Shown here: positions 11,949 through 25,700 of the stretch, piece by piece
How positions within the stretch are numbered: position 1 is the stretch's first letter
Layout of the letters: every line of letters begins with the position of its first letter
Source: Turbatrix aceti
Taxonomy: Eukaryota > Nematoda > Chromadorea > Rhabditida > Panagrolaimidae
Assembly: GCA_963969345.1 (NCBI GenBank)
Contig: OZ017766.1
Coordinates: 7,936,001 to 8,000,000, forward strand
DNA length: 64,000 nt
Direction of reading: 5' to 3'
Position numbers and translations under genes: made by a program
The notes under the pieces: generated by a model
What the model saw: the letters and a program-made list of their open reading frames with translations, nothing else
Database searches by the model: none
What the model was told of the DNA's origin: nothing

Positions 11949-12240
11949 TGTCGAATGCGTTTCTCAAATGTGATAAAACCGACAGTGTATTGCTAAGAAT
12001 AGGTGTCGTTTTTTTGCATTCATATGCAAATGTTGTAATTCACTGTATGTCCGAGACGATAAATGAATGACATGAAAGCTATAGAAAACGTGCAAAATCA
12101 AAGAATACTAACATTTGCATCAACCGGATACGGTATGCAAAACCCCAACAAAAACTGTACATGAATCGTTGCTCATCTTCGATCAGCACTATTGAAATGT
12201 GATCAATGCCATCTAACATTTGCATTAACTTTATACCGCC

Positions 12241-12791
12241 CAAGGTGTTGCATTTGAATTATTTACGCTAGCCGCGCAGAATGAAGAATAGTCCAAATAG
12301 GCAGTGCTTTTTTTGCACTGCCTATTTTCTTCATTTTAAGCAAAGAATTATTTTCATGAAAATAAGAACAAGCAAATCTGGCGGTGCTTATTTTCATGAT
12401 TTTAATACCTCATTAGAATAAAGCTGCTTAAAAATCGCAAAATAAGCAGCTATTTTTACTATTCCGATCATGAAGTTAAAATTTTGCATCAAAATAAAAA
12501 AAAACGAATGCTGAAATGCAGTTTTCGTGTTCAGACCCAACGAGATATTTCATTGCACAAATTTTACATGCGGGTTATTTTTTTCCCCCTGATGTCGGAA
12601 ATAAGCAAAATCAGCAGGTCTGGAAACCAGCAGTATTATTTTTTTGAAAATAATTCACTGCCTATTTTTGAACAAAATAAACTGTCCAAATAGGCAGAGA
12701 TTATTTTGCGCGGCTTGTGCTACGCAGAATCGAAAATTTACATTGGCAGGAGGTAAGCAGCAAAAATAAGCTATCCAAATGCAACACCTTG
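12241..12791. mobile_element. Nonautonomous hAT-like transposon (MITE), 551 bp
   Basis: Terminal inverted repeats CAAGGTGTTGCATTTG (left) and CAAATGCAACACCTTG (right) bound the element. It is flanked by the 8-bp direct repeat ATACCGCC at 12233-12240 and 12792-12799. An 8-bp target duplication with termini starting CAAGG or CAGGG is the hallmark of the hAT superfamily. There is no transposase ORF. Subterminal and internal copies of AATAGGCAG and AAAATAAGCA, including an internal hairpin at 12294-12325, are the sort of repeated motif a hAT transposase binds. It sits where the left fold-back arm loses homology. Confidence 0.88.
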
Positions 12792-12915
12792 ATACCGCCG
12801 CTCAATCATGCCCCAACGTTTCTAACTTTGTACAAAACTTTTTTATTACAGAAATAGTTTTGACAAACAAAAAATAATTACATATAATTACAACACAGCA
12901 TCAAAAACGTAGACT

Positions 12916-13401
12916 TTAGGGGGGATTGCAACATTTGTTAGGCATATAATCCAAAATTGTCACTTGCATTTGATAGCTATTAAATTGACGTTCCACTTTC
13001 ATGGTAAGATTCTGAAAATATAAAATCACATGAAAATCAGTAACCAATGAATTTGTAAAACTTACGTATGTTGCGTACCTACAAGTCGTTCTATACGTAC
13101 CAAAACTGCACGGTTTGCCTTCAAGAAACATATGTACGTTGTAGTACATAGTCTTCGTTGAATTACAGAAGCGTTCAGATAATAAAGTTTTAAGACGGAA
13201 TGCCCTATATGCGGGAAACTTCTTGGTGAACTGTCGTACCATTTTTTGAGCGTTTTCTAGTATATCAGGACTGTTGACATCGAGATCTTTACCATCAAAT
13301 GCTCGCAATCTACTGCAAGTCTCTGGCGGAACTGGAGTTGCCGGCATCAGCAGAATAGACGCAACACAGAGAAAGCAAACCGCCTTCCACGCTCTTTTCA
13401 T
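12916..13401 (-). CDS. Divergent paralogue of the fold-back secreted proteins
   Basis: Exons 13401-13066 and 13011-12916 flank a 54-nt intron at the same position, with the same donor context (GTAAGTTTTAC), as in the two arm genes, giving 143 residues. The ATG at 13401 is used; the open frame extends three codons upstream only by a non-ATG start. A signal peptide (AVCFLCVASILLMPATPVP) is followed by a mature chain with FTKKFPAYRAFRLK, YYNVHMFLEG and PCSFGTYRTTC, which match the arm genes' FIKKNPKFKTFR, HYNVFDIHFEG and LCNYGTYYTTC. It is about a third identical to them by eye and ends with a KCCNPP tail. It is transcribed head to head with 13653-14184. The intron is a multiple of three with no stop, so retention would add 18 residues. 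Confidence 0.72.
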   Translation of the reverse strand: MKRAWKAVCFLCVASILLMPATPVPPETCSRLRAFDGKDLDVNSPDILENAQKMVRQFTKKFPAYRAFRLKTLLSERFCNSTKTMYYNVHMFLEGKPCSFGTYRTTCRYATYVSFTNSLVTDFHVILYFQNLTMKVERQFNSYQMQVTILDYMPNKCCNPP

Positions 13402-13652
13402 CGTAGTCAATAGTGCCGATCGAAGACGAGCAACGATTCAGGTACAGTTTTTGTTTGGGGTTTTGCATACCGTATCCGGTTGATGCAAATGGGAGTATTC
13501 TTTGATTTTGCACGTTTTCTAGCTTTCATGTCATTCATTTATCGTCTCGGACATACAATGAGTTACAACATTTGCATATGAGTGCAAAAAAACGACACCT
13601 ATTCTTATCAATACATTGTCGGTTTTATCACATTTGAGAAACGCATTCGACA
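13402..13652. promoter_or_regulatory. Shared divergent promoter region, 251 bp
   Basis: The region separates the start codons of two head-to-head paralogous genes, so it must hold both promoters. It contains ATTTGCAT words and the pair GGATACGGTATGCAAAACC / GGTTTTGCATACCGTATCC in the two arms. About 12000-12200 preserves most of it in reverse, although the left arm has lost its second gene. The GTTTTATCACATT word about 27 bases before the ATG at 13653 may serve as a TATA-like element. Confidence 0.5.
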
Positions 13653-14184
13653 ATGGGGAAGACGGTTGCGGTGATTTGTCTTCTCTGTGTTGTGCTCAAT
13701 CTGGTGACGTCGGCGTCTTCGGAAGTGAGCGAATTTCCTCCGCCAACTATACCATTAAAATCCGGCGACTGTGACATCCCCCTACAGTTTGCTCCGTCGG
13801 ATCCGCAGACAATGAACATCGAATTTGCTGAGCAGGTAGCAACGCTTTTCATCAAGAAAAATCCAAAGTTCAAAACATTCCGCTTTATACAGCTGGATAA
13901 TGAAATAGAATGCATTGACGAAGCCCAAGGTATTCATTATAATGTTTTCGACATACATTTTGAAGGCGTACTCTGCAACTATGGTACATACTATACAACC
14001 TGTGGAACAAGTGCTTTCGTAAGTTTTACATTTTACTGAGCTTTTCATGTGAATATAATAATACTTTCAGAGAGGTTTCTTGAAATTGGAAAATCGTCAC
14101 ATTACTCCATTGAAAGCCATGCCTTCTATTTGTTGCTACAATGAACCTGTTTCGACAGTCGAAACCTTCACTGTTGAGCTGTAA
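13653..14184 (+). CDS. Cysteine-containing small secreted protein (right fold-back copy)
   Basis: Exons 13653-14018 and 14071-14184 with a 52-nt intron give 159 residues. Exon 1 differs from the left-arm protein at only two residues that I can see (PLKSGDC for PLESGDC, GTSAF for GTSVF). Exon 2 differs more at its start and then returns to identity through ICCYNEPVSTVETFTVEL. It has the same signal peptide, cysteine pattern and inferred extracellular location as the mate at 11420-11948. The contrast between exons suggests patchy gene conversion between the arms. Function unknown. Confidence 0.78.
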
Positions 14185-14531
14185 TGATTGTTTGTTTGTC
14201 AGAGGTAAATATTACTGTAATAAACCCATGTTTTGTACAAAGTTTGATACATAGAGGCATCTTTGGAAACGGGGAAGGTGATTGCAACCGCAAAAATTGT
14301 ATATATTTGTATTGGCACGAAAATGCCAACTTGTATCACAAAAAAACTTGTATCACATCGCGGAAATTTATTTTCATACAGGTACATAATTTCAAAATAA
14401 AGCGGTTTGTTTGAATTATGGACAAACTTTTCGACACTTTTGCCAACGTTTCCAACAATTTTGAAACAATTCCAGAGTTTTCCGCTGCTGATGTAATAAA
14501 TATTTCAGTAAATCATCCATGTTCCCGTAAA

Positions 14532-14729
<198 letters not shown>

Positions 14730-14887
14730 TCACCAAAAAATTTTCGTGCTAGGAATCCTTTGTTCAATTGCATCGCTTTCTAATTTACCACTTTCCGTGC
14801 TTTTACGATTGTTTTCATCTCCTGGATATCGTTCCATTCACCTTCTTTGAATTTAAAAAGGTCACTATCAATCAACAGACCTAAAAA

Positions 14888-16570
14888 ATGGAAGACGAGA
14901 AGCCGAAAGCGAAGTTTGTTTTTTTTTATAATATTTTTTATCACGTTCACTTTTTTTTACAGAGTCGGTCTTGTTCTAAAGACCAAGCAGCCTCCCAGTA
15001 CGTCATCCAGTCTCGCGACGTCTGCCGTCTTCGGTGATGACTCAGACGACGAAGAATCCCGTATCGCGAAAGAGACAGATGCCGGCAAGAAATTTCACCT
15101 CAAATACGGCTCGAACAAAGCTCGCGACGAACGCGCAGTCGCCGAGGTTCTCGCTGCGGATCCGCTGGCCTATGAATACGACTCAATCCACGACGAGATC
15201 GAGCGCCAAAGAAATTCCAAACGCGAGGCTCAGAGAGAGGCTGACAAGGATAAGAAACCAAAGTACGCCCATAACCTCATCCACGAAGCGAAGAAACGCG
15301 AACTCGCGAAACTGCTCGTCGATGAGAGAAAACAGGACAAGGAACGGGCTGCAGAAGGCGATGAATTCGCGGATAAGGATACGTTCGTTACCGGAGCCTA
15401 CAAGAAGCAGATCGAGGAGAGGGAACAGATGAGACGCGAGCTACTCGAGCAGGAGAGACTTGACAGTGAGTTTTTATTTTGACAAAAGTGTGCAAAAAAT
15501 TTTACGATAGAAAAATTACGTTTGAAATGTGAAAAAGAAACGTAAAATAACTGTTACGATGAATAACATTCATTTTATACATATTACGTTACTTTTGAAC
15601 GTAAAAATCTGAAAAGTATTACGTTCGAAATATAAAAAGTAACGTAATACGCGTGTTTTTCTTACAAAAAAAGTAGCACAAAAGTTTATATCGTAGAACG
15701 TTACGCTTTCCAATTTGAACGTAATTTTTTACCTAAAAATTTGACAGTTGAAAAGTAACGTAATACGCAAGTTATTCTTTCAAGAAAAGTAATATAACAG
15801 AAAGATAACAAAACTATTACTTTCATATCGTAAAAAAAGTAACGTATCGTTTGTTTATGTTACTCGACTGAAAAATTTTACTGTATTTTGTACGTTTTAC
15901 GTTACTTTTTGCAATTTGAACGTAACTTTGTTTATTCTTTTCGTTTATTTTCGTTCAAAGTAAAAAATTGGCGTTTTTTATCTTCTGTTTATCATTTTTT
16001 TTAGATCGTCTAAAAGTCGAAGACCAAGAATTCTGGCAAGCCAACTTCCACCGACGATACCTTGATGAAATGACCCGTGGCCCGGTAATTGATGTGTCAA
16101 AAGTCAAAATCAAGACTGAATCTGAAACCGATGCCGTAAAAGAAGAGCCCGAGTCAGAACTGCCTTCATCGACGTCGAAGAAGCGATTTGAAGATCTCAA
16201 ACCAGGACTCAACAAGCCGAAAATTGAGAAATCCAAGGAAATTGAAGCGGCGCCAGAGAAGGATTGTCGTCGGCGGCGGAGGGATGACGATCGTGATCGG
16301 ACGGATGATCGTCACCGGGACCACGACAGGCATCGGCATCGGAGTAGTCGGCACGGCGGAGATGGTGAACATCGGCGACGAAGCGAATCAAAACGAGAAA
16401 GTGAAAAGAAAGAAGAAAAACCCAAAGACGAGAAAACTATTCTCAAAGAAAGGTTCCGGGCGATCAAGAATATCCTCAAACAGAGAAATGACGCTTCGGC
16501 CATTTTTATGGCCACTCAACGATATCTCCAGCGAAAAGCCAACGGCGAAATTAAGCCTCCGAGTTTGTGA
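14888..16570 (+). CDS. nsrp1: Nuclear speckle splicing regulatory protein 1 homologue (CCDC55)
   Basis: Exons 14888-14913, 14963-15465 and 16005-16570 give 364 residues. The N-terminal half matches NSRP1: KVGLVLKTK, VFGDDSDDEE, YEYDSIHDEIE, KPKYAHNLIHEAKKRE and FADKDTFVTGAYKKQIEERE correspond in order to the family's conserved blocks. The last third is an Arg/Asp/His-rich low-complexity tail (RDRTDDRHRDHDRHRHRS) ending with ERFRAIKNILKQRNDAS and RYLQRK, as in the human protein. In vertebrates it is a nuclear-speckle protein that influences alternative splice choice. Coiled-coil and disorder-prone composition fit that role. Intron 2 (15466-16004) is filled with TTACGTT-rich repeat sequence that is copied downstream of the gene. 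Confidence 0.9.
15520..15745 (+). repeat. TTACGTT-rich repeat, intronic copy
   Basis: Inside NSRP1 intron 2. A block of about 220 bases, including ATTACGTTACTTTTGAACGT, AAAAGTATTACGTTCGAAAT and TATCGTAGAACGTTACGCTT, recurs almost unchanged at 16640-16860 downstream of the same gene. The surrounding intron (to 15960) holds more diverged copies of the AACGTAA/TTACGTT word. Confidence 0.8.
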
Positions 16571-16639
16571 TCGTATTTTTTGCGGTTGTTTGCGTTTTTA
16601 TAAAAAAGCAATTTAAAAAAATTTGGCGATTGAAAAATT

Positions 16640-16860
16640 ATTTTACGTTTGAATCGTGAAAAAGAACGTAAAAAATTGTTACGATGAATAACATTTATTT
16701 TGTACGTATTACGTTACTTTTGAACGTAAAAATCTGAAAAGTATTACGTTCGAAATATGAAAAGTAACGTAATACGCGTGTTTTTCTTACAAAAAAAGTA
16801 ACACAAAAGTTTATATCGTAGAACGTTACGCTTTCCAATTTGAACGTAATTTTGTACCTA
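16640..16860 (+). repeat. TTACGTT-rich repeat, downstream copy
   Basis: Direct duplicate of 15520-15745 in the 3' region of NSRP1, between it and the convergent RNF121 gene. Substitutions are few. A further echo of the NSRP1 3' end (CGTTTGTGATCGTAT at about 16874) shows the last exon's tail was copied too (compare 16562-16576). I see no additional gene at 16571-17018. Confidence 0.75.
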
Positions 16861-17018
16861 AAAATTTTTCTCCGCGTTTGTGATCGTATCGTTTTTAATT
16901 GGGTTTTTATAAAAAAAAATAAAAACATTCAAAGAAAAAATTGTATATATTTTATTTTATATGTAGTTTTACACAGTTACGATCAATTTATTCATCCCGA
17001 CCGGAAATTTATATATTT

Positions 17019-18587
<1,569 letters not shown>

Positions 18588-19611
18588 GATTCACTGGACT
18601 CTGCAAGCCAGATGCTCTAACGCATGGAATGCACAAATGTAGACAGGTTAATCAATACAAATTGATGAAATTTATTTGCCGTCGAAAAGAAGCGTCGAAA
18701 GACGAGACCGCTCGAACTGCTGCTGCGTTGGCTGTTTAGAATTCCACTCAAACAATTTGTGAAGTATGGGAGAACAGTGTGTGCGCATAATCGCCCCTCG
18801 TTAGAGAGAAAATCAAAATGCGGAGGAAAAGACATATTTATTGTTTGTGAGTAAAAAATATTTATTTACGTTTCATTTCGTACACAGTAAATTTTTTTTT
18901 GTTGAAAAGAGCAACACATTTTTTGGTTGAAAATGAAAATATAAATATGTATAAAAAAAATTTATTAGTTGATGCAGTTTTTTTTCAAATTAAATTTAAA
19001 TATTTTTGATTTTTATTAAAAAATGAACTAAAAATAAGTTCATTTTTTATTTTTTGCAATTACTATTTTTATGACAATAAAAAATTGTTCTGTACTTCAA
19101 AAATATTAATTAAAAATTTTTAATAAATAAAACGACTCAAATAAATCCTCGAATTTAAAAAAAAATCGGTATGAATCGTCTAAATAATTTTTTTGTGATA
19201 TGGTTTTTTTCTAAAAAAAATATGCGTCAATAATTTCAACTCTTATGCTGTGCTGGCCGATCGTCACCAGGTAAAATTCCAGCGGTTTTTATTCTCGATG
19301 AATAAATGAAATCAATCACAAATGTTTCCGAAAAACGATCAAAACATGGTTTTGAGCAAAAAACGCTGCAAACGATTGCACAAGAATTTTGATTGCAACA
19401 ATATTTTTTGCGTTTTCTGGCACGGGACTCACATGATTTTTACTCTTATCAATGTTCTTAGATTGCGCGCATGATGTATTTTTTTCGAACTAGAAATGCA
19501 TTTTTCTAATTATTTCAATCACATGAAAACCACAATTTTGTATCTTAATTACCGCATACAAGGCGGAAAGCCAACGGTGTAAAGGAACACGGAATAATCG
19601 AATGCACTTAC

Positions 19612-19642
<31 letters not shown>

Positions 19643-19812
19643 TGTATGTATGTATGTATGTATGTATGTTAGGTTGGAGAAGGGGGGGGGGAACCTAAAA
19701 AAGTTTTCTTAAAAGTGTTCCGGTTTTGAACACTTCCTCGTGGGTATATATATATACTATATATATAACGTTATTGTATTAGCAAAAAAACCCGGTGCGA
19801 TCAGTGTTGATA
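18588..19812. other. Divergent spacer between RNF121 and bestrophin
   Basis: Mostly AT-rich. A (TATG)n microsatellite of about 55 bases is at 19612-19669, followed by a G-run at 19681-19690. An alternating TA tract (TATATATATACTATATATAT) at 19745-19765 lies about 50-70 bases upstream of the bestrophin ATG and may act as its TATA region. No gene is seen. Confidence 0.5.
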
Positions 19813-21880
19813 ATGACGATCAGGTATCAGAACTTGATCGAAAATGCCGATCAGGTCACTTTTTTCCGGCTATTTTTTATTTGGAGGGGATCGGTATGGA
19901 AAGCTGTTTCGCACGAACTTATTTTGTGGATAGTCGGATATGCTGTGATCTCTGCTATTCACCATACTTTTTTCAACGCTTATCACAGAGAGTTTGTTTT
20001 TCACTGATTAAAAAGAAAATTATTTACTAACAAAATTAAAATTAAAACATAAAAAACTTTTTTGTATTAATTAAGAAAATGTTTTTGTTTGTTTAAAAAA
20101 ATTTAAAAAAAAATCGGAACACAAAAAAATGTTTTTTTTTACAAATTTTTATAATCAAAAAAATTAAAATGGTAAAAAAAAAAAAATTTGAATAGAAAAA
20201 AAGTTTTTTTATATATATAAATTTTTTAGTTCAAATAAATATTAAAAAAATGAAAAATTAAAAAAAAATATTTTTAACCATTTTTAGAATTTTCAACCTG
20301 CTGGTCCAATATTTCGATAAAGCCTTGGAATTGGGTTCCCTGACATTCTTGCTCGGCTTCTACGTCCGAATGTGCGCCGATAGGTGGTGGGAGCAGTGGA
20401 AGAATATTGGGTTTATCGATGAGTTCGTCGATTTTTTCGATTTCCGTCAAATCAATTTTTTTTGTAATGATTGCAGTGTTGCGCTGCTTGTTTCTACGCA
20501 CATAAATGGTGACAACGACGAACAGAGGATGTACCGCCGAAGCATCGTTCGCTACATGCTTTTTGTTCAGGTGGGTTTTCACGGGTAAACGGACTTGGGG
20601 AAAAGAAAATAAACAAAAAAATTTTAGGTTCAAGTGTTTCGGTCGATCAGTAAACTTATTCGGAAACGTTTTCCGACTAATGAATCTCTCGTGACTGCCG
20701 GTGAGTTTTAGAACAAACAAAAAAATTTGAAAAATTCAGGAAAAAATTTTTTTTTTCATAATTTAAAAATACAAAAATAATTTAAAAAAACGACAAAAAA
20801 AATTGAAAAAATATTTCAAATAAAAGATTTTTTTTTAATTTTATTTAAAAAAGGAAAAAGTTCAATGTGAGAGAAGAAAAAAAATTTTATTAAATAAAAA
20901 AATTTAAAAAAAAAAAATTTTAAATGAAAAATATAAAAAAATTTTAAAAATTAAATTTTAAAATTCCAGGTTACCTGACAAAAGAAGAAATGGAGAGATA
21001 CCTGGCCGAACAGCTGGAGCACGCAAACTACTACACGCCGGTAAAGTGGGCCATGTATCTAGCGAACGATGCTCGAAAAAAAGGTTTCATAGCATCGGAT
21101 CCGTCGACAAACAATATCCTTAACGTACGTTCAATTTGTTTTTTTTGGTATTGAACGCACCAAAAAAACAAAAACAGCGTGATTTTTATTCAACAATCTA
21201 TTTTTACCAATTTTTCAGATCCTAGATGCGTACCACGGCAAAATGGAAATTCTAACATGGTACAGCATGGTACCGGTGCCGCTTTCATACACACAAGTTG
21301 TATCCTTCTGCGTCCGGTTTTTCTTTCTTATCTCTCTCATCGGTAATCAGGCGTCGATTGAAGATACAAACAAATGTTGGATCTATAATATCCCTCTGGG
21401 AACACTTTTTCAATTTATCATTTATCTTGGATGGACAAAAGTCGCGGAAGCTCTTCTGAATCCTTTTGGAGACGATGACGATGATTTGGAAGTCAACTGG
21501 CTGCTTGATCGGAATTTTGAAGTCGGACTCATGATCGCGGACAAACCATCGTCATTCGAGGTTCAGCGAGATGCAAATTGGGATAACACAGTTCCACGAT
21601 TGTTGTACAGTAATTCGACTGTCGACGTAACTGTTCGTCCTCTCGAATTGGCTATTCGGTTTGTGTTCGAAAAAAAAAATTATCAAAAACAATTTTTTTT
21701 TCACAATTTTGATATTTCAGTGATTCAACGAAAGAATTTGTCATGCAAACCCGAAAAAAATCCACCAGATTATCAGCCGACCAAGAAAACAATCCAAAAA
21801 AGTACATGCACTTGATTCGAAAAAAATGCAGTATCGCAAGGAATTCAATTGAAGACCAAAAACCTGACATGAATCCTTGA
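19813..21880 (+). CDS. Bestrophin-family chloride channel, seven exons
   Basis: Exons 19813-19991, 20288-20422, 20477-20570, 20628-20700, 20970-21124, 21219-21658 and 21721-21880 keep phase throughout and give 411 residues. Landmarks in family order: FFIWRGSVWK at the N-terminus, LLGFYVRMCADRWWEQW, RRSIVRYMLF, RKRFPTNESLVTAGYLT, NILDAYHGKMEILTWYSMVP, SYTQVV, then the acidic calcium clasp NPFGDDDDDLEVNWLLDRN. Bestrophins form pentameric, calcium-gated anion channels, usually in the plasma membrane. The second intron is only 54 nt, stop-free and a multiple of three; its removal restores IDDVALLVSTHINGDNDEQ, which aligns with the family, so splicing is preferred. The C-terminal tail is short. 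Worms have many bestrophins; the subfamily cannot be fixed here. Confidence 0.92.
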
Positions 21881-22754
21881 ACTCACATCGAAGGTTTTGG
21901 ACTGTTTTTTTTTAAACTAACAAATTGAGAAAACTTAAAAAATTGTGATTGATTATTTTTAAAATTTAGAAAAGCTTCGTTGTTTTGGAAAATATTATAT
22001 ATGCGAAAATAATAAAATATTTGTATACCTTGAATTGATTGATTTTTTTATGCATGACCGTCACGAAATCATTTTTTAACCGATTAAAATTGTCAGCGAT
22101 GTTGATCCGGAAAAAAACGATATTAGTTTCAGTTATGTTTGGGTACCAAAAAAAATCCCAAAAAAAAACAAAAAAAAATTTTTATTTATGTTCCAATCCA
22201 GGCCAAAAAAACAATGAAAAAAATAGGAAATTGGAAAAATATTTCAAGTACGAAAAAAAATCTAGAAAAATACATTTTTTATGCATTTCTTTTTTTTTGT
22301 TAAAATTTTATCAAAAATTTAAATTTCTTGGAAATTAATCCGAATAGCAAAAAAACAAGTTTCAATAAAAAAGAGTTGGTGTTTGTAATATTTTTGAAAA
22401 CCATGTTGAAGGTTTTCGATTCAAAAAACCGAAAAATTAAAATTTGACAAATTTTCGGTCACCCGAAAATTTTTTGAATTCTGCAACACGAATTGTCTAA
22501 AATCTACAAAATACAGCCCCGGCGCATAACCCTGTTACAATACAGTCAATCATGAATCGAATCAGTAATCTCTCTTTTTTTTCACACACAAATACATGAA
22601 CCCATCAATACCAATATTTGTAGGACAAAAAAATATGCAGAAGGTAACAAACATGAGGCTTCCAAAAAACCCGTTTTAAATACATGTACATACACACAAA
22701 ATAAAGATAAAAGTACTTGTAGAAAATATATTTTTTTGGTTACTAGTAAATATG
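21881..22754. other. Convergent intergenic region
   Basis: It lies between the bestrophin stop and the stop of the minus-strand membrane-protein gene. AATAAAATA at about 22010-22018 is a likely bestrophin poly(A) signal. The rest is A/T-run-rich with lysine-rich chance ORFs and I see no gene. Confidence 0.5.
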
Positions 22755-25700
22755 TCAAAGGTCAAAGGATCCTTCCGCCTGCGCAAGCGATCTTTTCCTC
22801 GCAGTCCGCATTCCGAGGGAGTTGAGAGACGCGTTCGACGCGTGCATCTGACAATTGGGCTGCGGAAGGATGCCTCCATTGACGGAATCAATGGAACCAC
22901 GGTGCGAGCCGTAAGGCGTTCCCCGTGACGACGATTGAGGTCTGCCAAGGCCAAAGACGTGTAAGGGATTAATCATCGTCAGGCTAAAGAGGCGACAGAT
23001 GATGATCATGATACCGATGAGCCACGAAATTGTTATGCACGTTGTGATGATGACCGGAGTGCAGATGAAGGTCGAGGCGATGAGCTTCTTTCGATGACGC
23101 TGCCAGAACGCGGAGTAGATGCACATGGCGATTAGCGACCATAAGCATAGCTGGCCCTAAAAAATAAAAACAAAATGTTTTTGTCATGTGAAAAAAAATT
23201 TTATTTTACGTTTAAAAAAAAATTACTGCAAGCGTTTTCATTTTTTTTGCTTGCTCCGCCCTTTTTTTAAAATTGTGCGCAATGATGTATATTTTTTGAA
23301 GAATCAGCTTTCGAATTTTTTTATTTTAAAATCGATTTTTTGATAATTTTTTTTGTTTGCGGAAAATTTAAAACATTTTAGAATTGTAGGATTTTTTTTA
23401 GAAAAATCTTAGAATCTAGGCCCTTATTCGGAGCAAACAAAAAAAATATCAAAAAAAATCGACGGAAAATTAAAATCGATTTTTTTTGATAATTTTTTTT
23501 CTTTGCTCCGATTAAGGGCCTAAATTCTAAAATTTTTCTCGCTCGCTCTGAAAAAAATGCAAAATTTTTTTTGGTTTGGAGCACATAAAAATCACAAGAA
23601 AATTAGTTTTTTATATTGTTTTTCTTTGTTTTTTTTTGAATAAGTTTTCGAAAAAATTGCACATTAAAATGAACAAAAATAGAAAAAATCTAATATTTTT
23701 TTGCAATTTTTGATTTTGCTTCTCACTTTCAAAAAATTTGATTTAGCAGAGATTTTGAGAGCGATTATACCCCTCCCAAAAAAAAATTGCTAAAAGCAGA
23801 AAATTCATTTTTTTTGGCGCCGCAGTGTCACATTTTTGTCATCATGCATGATTCCGTTGTAAAAAATTTGGTCCCTCCAAAGTCCACTGCGTTCAACGCG
23901 ACCGAACGCTCTGATATTCTCCCATTCAAGGCAGCAGCTGCAGCGATAAAGAAAGAATACCAAGGTCCATAAATGTACAAACATGATATTATTTTCATTT
24001 GTCACTATCAAAGTACCGTCAACCCAAAAAAAACAAGTTGCTCCAAGCAAAGAGATAATAAAAAAAACATTATGCGTAAACAATAAAATTTACGTGTCGT
24101 TTGAAAAAAAAATTGGAAAAAAAGCGCCGCGTGGTTAAAAATTCCATGTAAAAAAATACAAACCTGGAAGAGATCTTGAATGATGTTGGTGGGGTTTTCG
24201 GAGTCGGAAATTGCGGATACCTGCTAAATTTTTGGGTTAAAAATGTTTTAATAAAACTTTTTTTTCAAATTAAAATTTTTTTTTACTTCAAAAATTTTTT
24301 TTTATTGTTAAATAAATTTATGCAAATTGAAAAAGAAACCTGTGAATGCTGAGAACAGGAGGAATATGTACGATATCTGGTCGGAACTAAGTGAACCTGA
24401 GCAGAGTTAGTACGAGGCAAAGAATGTGCAAGCGATTGAAAATCGGATTCACGAATCGGCGATCCATTATTACGATGACCCATGTTTTTGAAATACATAA
24501 GAATTATTTTTCAAACTTTGGCAAAACCAGAAAAAATGTGACGATGAAGAGAACAAATTAGTAAATAATCTCTAAAGTTGGGACAGTTTTTTTTTTAAAC
24601 GGCGACGACGACGATGACGACAAAAATTCCTGGTAATTAATGAACTAACTAACAAAGCGTTGGATGAAACAGAACAATGTCGCCAACAAAACCACGAGAC
24701 TTGACTGGACTCGACTCGGCAGCGGAGTGGGGGGGGGGGGGCGCGACCGATGAAGATGTTTGAGGGGGGGGGGGTGGTCGATGGCGACAATTGTTGTAGT
24801 CGTCGTCGTCGTCAGCCGGGCGAAAGTACAAAGTACCTTCTTCCTTGCTTGCTGGCTTCCTTGCCCGCGACGATCTCTATCTCCCTTTTTCCTATCAAAT
24901 CAAAGACGAAAAAAGAAAAAGAAAATAAAGTGTGCATGTGTGTGTGTGTGTGATTCCAGCGAAGCTGCATGACTATGAACAAGTAAAGTATAATATAAAA
25001 AATAACAACCGTACAAGGGTTGAGCGAACAGCCTGTTTTTTTGTTTGCGAACGAACATCGAACAATTTTTCAGAATTTTTCGAAAAACCGAACAATTGCG
25101 AACAATTTTGATCTCGTTCACGAACAACTTTTTTTTGTCCTTTTTTTGTAAAATAGCATTGATTTTGACACTCTGACCCTAATTTTTCCAGGAATTTTGT
25201 TCGTTTCATCTGTTGGGAAAATTAAGCTTTGTTCGCGAACAAACACGAACAAATAAATTTGAGAAAAATTTGTTCGCGAACGAACACGAACGTTCGCTCA
25301 ACCCTGAACCATATGCACATGTCCTGGGATTTTTCCGTGATAAAGACGTCTGATGTTAAAAAATGGGGATGAATTTTCCGTAATGAAAGACAAACCAACG
25401 GATAAATGCATTATTTGAAGACTTCTTGGCAGGATTTGGGAAAATTAAGAAAACTGGGTGCATTCCATCAAGTTTATCTTTCAGTGCTCTGCGTCGTCGA
25501 ATTCTTCATACATTCATGCCAGTGATCAGCAAAAGATACAAAAGAACACCCACACCCCCCAGCTGAAGGAATCGACGTGATAGCGGTGATTCCACGTGAT
25601 TGCAAGGCGTACTATCAAATTGGACTTTGTCCTTTTCTATCCGAACGAAAAAAACAAAAATGTACTTTTAATAATTTTTTTTTCATATTTTTTTATGACG

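Larger units (their letters stand above)
10868..12210 (+). repeat. Left arm of a 1.3-kb inverted duplication
   Basis: From about 10868 (inside the last transporter exon) to about 12210 the sequence is repeated in reverse at about 13412-14704. The arm contains the last 60 or so codons of the transporter, the intergenic region, a complete two-exon secreted-protein gene and its promoter. Differences are scattered substitutions plus short indels, for example the loss of about 18 bases near 10880 in the other arm. Outer and inner breakpoints are my estimates. Confidence 0.85.

Noticed and set aside
12294..12325. Hairpin AATAGGCAGTGC...GCACTGCCTATT read as a terminator or small RNA
   Set aside because: It lies inside the hAT-like element and its half-words are repeated near the other end, so it is better explained as a subterminal transposon motif.
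23787..23972. Plus-strand 61-codon frame with protein-like composition (VPPKSTAFNATERSDILPF)
   Set aside because: It lies opposite an exon of the minus-strand membrane gene whose phase joins the next exon. No upstream or downstream plus-strand exon fits. Not fully excluded, because that exon's frame is uncertain.
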